From Symbiodinium natans (Eukaryota; Sar; Dinophyceae; Suessiales; Symbiodiniaceae): a DNA stretch of 64,000 nucleotides. Positions 58,691 to 64,000 of this stretch are shown piece by piece; within the stretch, counting starts at the first letter, position 1; each line of letters begins with the position of its first letter. Below the pieces are notes generated by a model. The model worked only from the letters and a program-made list of their open reading frames with translations. It did no database searches and was not told where the DNA came from. The translations under genes and the position numbers were made by a program. Where the stretch lies: contig CAJNDS010001813.1 in NCBI GenBank assembly GCA_905221605.1, forward strand, positions 62,001 through 126,000, given 5' to 3'.

Positions 58691-60932
58691 AAATTGAAAG
58701 ACGGACTTCTACCGGCCATGTCCCAGAAGGGCATGCTTTCGAAACAAAAAATTGCCATGTGGGGCTATCCGGTCCTTCAGTTGTTGTTGGGTTTCGGGAT
58801 TGGGGTGATGGTTCTGGGTTTCGGGTTTCTGGATGTTCGGCTTCTGTGGCGGAAGTGCTTGCGTGGATGTGGGGTTGCCGGGAGTCCCAAATTTTAAGGG
58901 CTCTGTCACTTTGCAGATTTGTCGCGCAGCACCCATCACTGAAGCCTCGCGACGCGCAACTTGGGCCCGGCTGCTTGTGGCTTTGCGGCGGGTCCCAAGC
59001 CATGGAGCTCCATGGCAGTATGAGGGAAACTGTAAGTGGTGTTGCAAAGAGGTTCCCAAAATTCGGGTGCTATTTGAGTACGCTCGGTCCCCAAAACTCA
59101 AAAAGCATCACGAGAGCTCTTGGGTGGCTATTCAAGGCTTTTCCCAACTCTGCTTGCTCTTCAACATGTTTCAAACTCAAAGAGCTGTTGTGGCCCGAGC
59201 TATTTGGTCAAGTTCAACGAACTGCTTTGCCGAGAGCTACTTGGTCAGGTTCAAAGAGCTGTTTTGGCGCGAGCTGTTTGGCCTACGAACAAATAGTGCC
59301 GACGCTAGAACATGATGTGCACGGGCCCTCACCCACGAACCCTAAGGCCCTAAGACCTAAGGCGTTTATGGCTTCATGCTCCTCAGGAAGATCCCCCCCG
59401 CCGGCCCCCCTCTTTTCCCGAGCAGCAGCAGAGCCCTGCGCAGTGCGCTGGGCCGGCGTGCTCCCCGTCCTTGCCATGGTGCCCAAGCAAAAAGAAAGGG
59501 AGCAGGCTTGAGCAATGAGACTGTGGCAAGCAACGCTGATCAGACAAGCCCTTCTTATTTGGCTAAGCCCAGAAGCCCTCAATGGTCTCAACTTCAAAGG
59601 ATATCAAGACCTGCGGAGTCCTGCGGCTGGCGCAGGATGCGGGATCCCAAAATGTAAAAAACAAGCCCTCTCAAACCCTCTCAAACTTCTCAAACCGTTT
59701 GCAGACTTCATCGAGGCTAGCGGCTAGAGAGAGAGAGCGGCGAAAGCAGCTGTACGCAAGGGCGCGCACTGCACGCTGCGCTGCAGACAAATTCTGAATA
59801 CTCCAATGCACCGGGATGACTTCTTATGCTCTGCGCTCACGAGTCTCGGCTTGAGCTTCACTGATTCAGATTCACCACCAGGAAAGCGTTCCAGCTCCAT
59901 GGTGGTCAGGAAAAAGTGGGATGACGGGAATTCAGTGCAGTGGCCCAAACGACCAATTTTCAAAGCTGAGGCACAACCGGACTTGCTGCCCAACCCGCGG
60001 CTCATGAACAAGCTTCGTTGCAACACAATCAGAATGGGTTGGGCAGAAGAGTGCTTCACACGCTGCCCGCTCATTCAGCGACAGCAGTAGTTCCATGCTG
60101 CCCAGAGCTCCCATGCAAAGTCCAAGAAACAAACATGCACAATAAAGCACAAACACGATACACACTCAAGTTAAACACAATCAACTCACAATGTCCATGA
60201 CTCGCCCTGTGAACCTTTGAACTCATTTGAAGTCACGACTCGGAAGTTCTTAGAGAAAGGCAAGGAGTCCGAGCTGTTCAGGCCAGCCTAGGCTGGCTCC
60301 TAAATAAGTGGGCTCCCTTCAGGAGTGTCTGCAGCAACTGCTGCAGGCAGTGCGGCAATGCCCAACAATCACAACAGCATGACCACATCTAACATATTTA
60401 ACATTCAGACAAATGCTCTCTTCTGCAAATTCGACTCCACGTACATCTGAGGCGCTGTGGGACACCCCCAAAGCCAAGCTTTGGAGAGTTTGTGGGGTCT
60501 GAGTGGGGGGGACTGATTTAACTGACACTAACTATGAACTGACAACTTACGGCCCGAGGTGTTCGGAAGTCTGTGGAAGCCTTGGTGGGGACATTCCGGA
60601 CAACCTGGTAACCGCTCACAGTCTCACGCTGCCAAAATCAAATGCGAGAGACTGCTCTGCCTTATGCTGCCCATGCCAATCCCACAGGATCCCTTGCCAG
60701 GACTTCGCAGCGCTTTAGGACATGTGCATGCATTGTGTAACAGTATATTAGACATGTACCACGTCAAGGATCACATATTCAAATTTCAAGATGATTGTCA
60801 AGCATGATTGGAGCACAGAGCCTGAGAAGCCTTAGGCTCCCGGGACTCTGCAGGCCGTGCGAGGAAGACGAGGTGGATGAGCCGACGGTCACCACCACAA
60901 ACGGCCCCGAGATCTAGGAACATCGGAGAAGA
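58691..60932. other. Unassigned sequence 3' of the receptor gene
   Basis: No gene recognised. At about 59165-59290 a 37-bp unit with caaagagctgttgtggc and gagctatttggtcaagtt is repeated about three times and shares the ctatttggtca word with the boundary repeats. A degenerate gggtttcgggtttctgg run lies at 58788-58830. A 94-codon plus-strand frame at 59806-60090 has no recognisable domain. The part nearest 60932 is probably the 3' untranslated region of the receptor gene. Confidence 0.45.
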
Positions 60933-63900
60933 TCAGATCCACAAAGTTTGGGTTGGCGCATCATCGCGGGCAAGGGGCACTGGTTCACTTCTCTCCGTGT
61001 GCTCTGCTTGGTGCTCTGCTTTGGTTGGGCTTGGTGGTTCTGTCGCTTTGACTCGGTTGGAGGTCTGGGAGGTCTGCGAGGCCTTGCGCCCGAGGTCGGC
61101 AGAAGACACAGATCGGCGGGAGCTCCTCGACATCATCGCGACACGGTTTGCAAGCATGAGCTCTGCTTCACCAGCCTCTGCTCCGACAGCTGTCATTACG
61201 GCACTTGTCATCCGCAGGTCGTAGATGGAAAGGCTCTCCAGCACTTTCACCATCTCTGTGCTTGGGAGGTCCTTGATCACGTTGCCGAAGGTGGAGAGCT
61301 TCTTGGCCAAGACTTGGGGATCTGGGACCTTGCCCAGCGCCAGGACCCTCGACTCCTGGGCACTTCCCACAGCATGGCGATAGTAGATGGATGCAGTGGT
61401 CACGCTGATCATGCACAGGACCACCACTTGCAGCAGCACCATGATGCCGATGGAGAGGCTTGTGAGGACTTCGAGCATCTCCGGTGGAAGGTCGGGTGTG
61501 AAGGCGCCCATGCACACCATCATCATGACCAGGGACACGCTGATCACGCAGTCAAAGAGGTTCAAAGCAGGAAGCTTCCATGGCCAGGTCATGAGCTGCA
61601 CAACCAGGTAGACTTGCAAGATCGCCACGATGAGGATCATCTGTATGAAGGGATAATCTGCAGCCAAGACGATGGACAAAGAGAGGGCCAAACCTCTCGG
61701 GAGTAGAGCGGTTCCATACCACCACACATCGACGCGGAAGCGGGCGATCAGAAACCGGACGGCCGTGAGGAAGGTGGCGTTGCTCTCTTTGGCGGCCCGG
61801 GGGGCGCGCGCCGTGCCCCAGATGGCCAAACTGTAGAATCCGATCAGAGCACAAAGCAACGAAACGCCCATCACAAACATCGTGGTGTGCTCAGGGCTCT
61901 CGAAGCAGAAGATGCCATTGTGACTGAGCATGCCGTGCTTCCCGTTCGGGTGAGCATAGCACATCATGGGCTGTAGCGCAATCTTGCTGGCAATGGTGAA
62001 AGCCACCTGAACCACCTGCCCCATGGTGCTGATGGTCTTCGGCCACTGGAACTGAAAGCGAAATGGAGCGCACTTTCTGCTGATCGCATGGGCCGTCAGG
62101 AGCCAGAGCAGCGCCACCGGCAAGGCGACGGCGCTGTACGCGTAGCGCCGGGTCGGGTCGCCGGCCACGCAGTCGAAACCCATGGAGTCGATGTCCAAGA
62201 GAAAGAAGTTCATCGCGTCAAAGACCCAGGCCAACTCCTGTGGCCACTCGAAGGAGATCCTTTGTTGCTTGATTTCTTGAAAAGCAAGAGCAGGAAGTGT
62301 CTGTCACTTCACCAATATTGTTGTTAAGGGTGATGAGGGCGATAAACACAGTGGCGAGTTGTAGTTGAAAGATTGAGGGGGGGCTGGGGCTTTTCTCAAA
62401 CCTTCTCAACTCCCCAGGGTCAATCCAACGATTCCGACAGATTGGAGCATGCTGATAGTCATCCCCAGCACACACGTCGTGGCCAACATCGCGCTCGCCC
62501 GTGTGGTTGTTGGTGAGTTGATCAAGTAGTACATCGCCACAAGGAAAGACATGCCGACGATAGCTGCGACTACCCAGCCCGCGAAACTTCCACCCGCACA
62601 TGGCTCGCAAAGGTTCTTGTTGTTCAGGGACGTCCCTTCAGGGCACTGCGTACATGGCACGCCGACCCGGCCACCAGCGCAGGCTCCTGGAACTTTTCCT
62701 GGGCATTTGTCCGAGGGCAGACACTTGTAAATGTCATAGGGTTCTGACAAAGTGGCATAGAAACCTGGCAAAATCACCGGCTCCTCTCCCTCCTCGCATT
62801 CAAGCCCAGATTGGCATAAGACACATGCACCCAGCTCAAAGCGAGTGCCATCCCCGCAACGAAAACATTCGCCATTCCACAGCTCACCATTGCAGGTGCA
62901 GGCTGCGGCATCCAAAGCACCCTCGTAGTTGGTGGTCCGTCCAGCGGGGCATTCCCGGCACTCTGTCAGGCCACTCTCTTCGGCATAAAAGCCAGCCTTG
63001 CACTTCAAGCACTTGGACATACCAGACTGGTTCACGAAGAAACCTTGCTGGCACAAAGTACAGGAAGCCGCAGCCCGCTCTTGGCTTATGCTGCCAGCTG
63101 GACACGGGTAGCACTCAGCCAGGCCGCTCACATTGCTGAAGAAACCGGTGCTGCAAGGATCACACTGGGTTGAGCCTAAAGCAGCAAAGCGCCCAACAGC
63201 GCAGTCTTCGCAGCCAAGGTCATTGAACCAAATGGTTCCAGCCGGGCACTCGCTACTCCGATCTGCTGGAAGAAAGGCGGTGGACATGTCGCAAGTCCCG
63301 CTGCTGCAGTTCATGCTCTTGCTACTGTCCGTTGGGCTCCAGGTGACGTCTCGAAGCCATTCAATTCCTTCCGGGGTCCAAATGCCCAGGCGCTCGAAGG
63401 GCTGCAAAGCAGTTTTTGCAACTTGTAGCATAAGGATGGCGCCTTCTCTGTCTCCAAATGATGGCGGCGCCGGCGGAGTGGTTCTGGGATCTACACCGTT
63501 GAAGAGACGAACCCTTCCGGTGCTTCCCATGTAGTCCTGCTGAAGAGTGATGTCGTACAACTTGTCGCGGGAGAAGTCGGTGTTGAGCTCGTCGTAAGAC
63601 CTGTTTTGGTCAATGAGGAAGCTATGGAAAACTGATGCGATTTGCCAAAGCCCATCATAAACATAGCCCATGGCTTCCCAGGAGATCCCCGTCCCATTGC
63701 CAAAGGCCGCTGTCTCCGCGTAGTAGTCTCTTGTGATGTCTGCGAATCTTCGCCCCGAAAGCCCGTGCACACCATTCGTTTCCGTCAGGGGGCTGTAAGT
63801 AAATCCTATGAGTCCCCAGGCTGCATGGAGGACTTCTTCTGCGGCACAGGGGCACGCAGGGCTGCCAGCTGCGGCATTAATGAAGTTCGGGTTCCACCAG

Positions 63901-64000
63901 CCGTTCAGCAGCAACCAATTGTAGTCTGGCGCAAACATGCCGCTCCTGTAGGCTTGGCAGAGAATCATGGCCCCATGGTCCTCGTACGAAGCCAGCACAC
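60933..64000 (-). CDS. Receptor-like protein: PBP1-type ligand domain, Cys-rich repeats, nine-helix membrane region (5' partial)
   Basis: Two exons, 64000-62411 and 62275-60933, joined over a GT-AG intron give 976 residues; the N-terminus lies beyond the window. Residues 1-230 resemble the C-terminal part of a type I periplasmic-binding (ANF/GABA-B receptor-like) ligand domain, with GYVYDGLWQIASVFHSFL as its most typical helix. Residues 250-470 hold repeated CxxC-x(4-6)-F/G-x-G modules like the ephrin-receptor or GCC2/GCC3 cysteine repeats. Hydrophobic segments lie at about 472-493, 500-528, 574-595, 611-635, 660-683, 718-735, 738-756, 767-788 and 800-826, with VDVWWYGTALLPRG and TWPWKLPALNLFD between later ones. 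The tail (827-976) is Ser/Thr-rich and probably cytoplasmic. It likely sits in a surface membrane and senses an extracellular ligand; the ligand and signalling mode are unknown. The membrane part is not a clear class C GPCR bundle. The frame ends at TGA (60933-60935). Confidence 0.85.
62276..62410 (-). other. Intron of the receptor gene (135 bp, GT-AG)
   Basis: Exon 1 ends ccctgggga at 62411; the intron starts gttgagaagg at 62410 and ends cttttcaag at 62276. Joining is phase 1 (A+AA gives Lys) and restores the frame to IKQQRISFEWPQELAWVF, which continues into the next membrane segment. Without splicing, exon 1 would stop two codons later. A GA- or GC-type donor, used in some dinoflagellate genes, is less likely because GT fits. 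Confidence 0.75.

Noticed and set aside
59806..60090. 94-codon plus-strand frame
   Set aside because: Composition is plausible but both strands are open here and no motif or partner exon was found.
60948..61706. 252-codon plus-strand frame
   Set aside because: It lies antisense to receptor exon 2, is His/Gly-rich with no domain, and is explained as a shadow of the real gene.

Overview
The window looks like a stretch of a large, repeat-rich protist nuclear genome, most likely a dinoflagellate (inference). The evidence is a two-exon gene for a long extracellular-binding, cysteine-rich, multi-membrane-pass receptor of a kind common in alveolates, a GT-AG intron, scattered remains of intron-rich genes, degenerate TTTAGGG-type motifs, and more than 30 kb of structured tandem repeats. 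No rRNA, tRNA, CRISPR or bacterial operon is visible.

Layout. 1-5440: an AT-rich tandem array (family 1) split into two arms of opposite orientation that meet near 1973. 5441-13800: a GC-rich mosaic array (array A) built from a 52-bp unit carrying a GGCC-GAAA-GGCC hairpin, a ~94-bp unit and longer modules, with many internal inversions. 13836-24280: mostly unassigned sequence with a (CAG)n run and a ~37-bp minisatellite. 24281-26404: a 2.1-kb polypurine (GA-rich) tract. 26405-29940: short repeats, a C21 run and an A-rich, stop-broken coding relic of unknown origin. 29941-34858: minus-strand gene remains, namely a TPR-repeat gene in small exons, a helical coding segment and a ShK-like cysteine segment. 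34859-40740: word repeats, an inverted repeat, microsatellites and a GC-rich minisatellite. 41048-58428: array B, which shares its units with array A and adds a new ~250-bp module, five blocks framed by ~82-bp terminal inverted repeats, and a 2.75-kb tandem duplication. 58429-60932: short repeats, otherwise unassigned. 60933-64000: the receptor gene on the minus strand, whose 5' end lies beyond the window.

Only the receptor gene is a confident protein-coding gene. It probably senses an extracellular ligand through a type I periplasmic-binding-protein fold and passes the signal to a nine-helix membrane region and a Ser-rich tail. The repeat arrays are the dominant content. Their shared boundary motif, nested inverted repeats and higher-order duplications point to repeated inversion, duplication and possibly transposition within one repeat system. 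Long open frames inside the arrays, the GA tract and the microsatellites are by-products of repeats that lack stop codons and are not annotated as genes.
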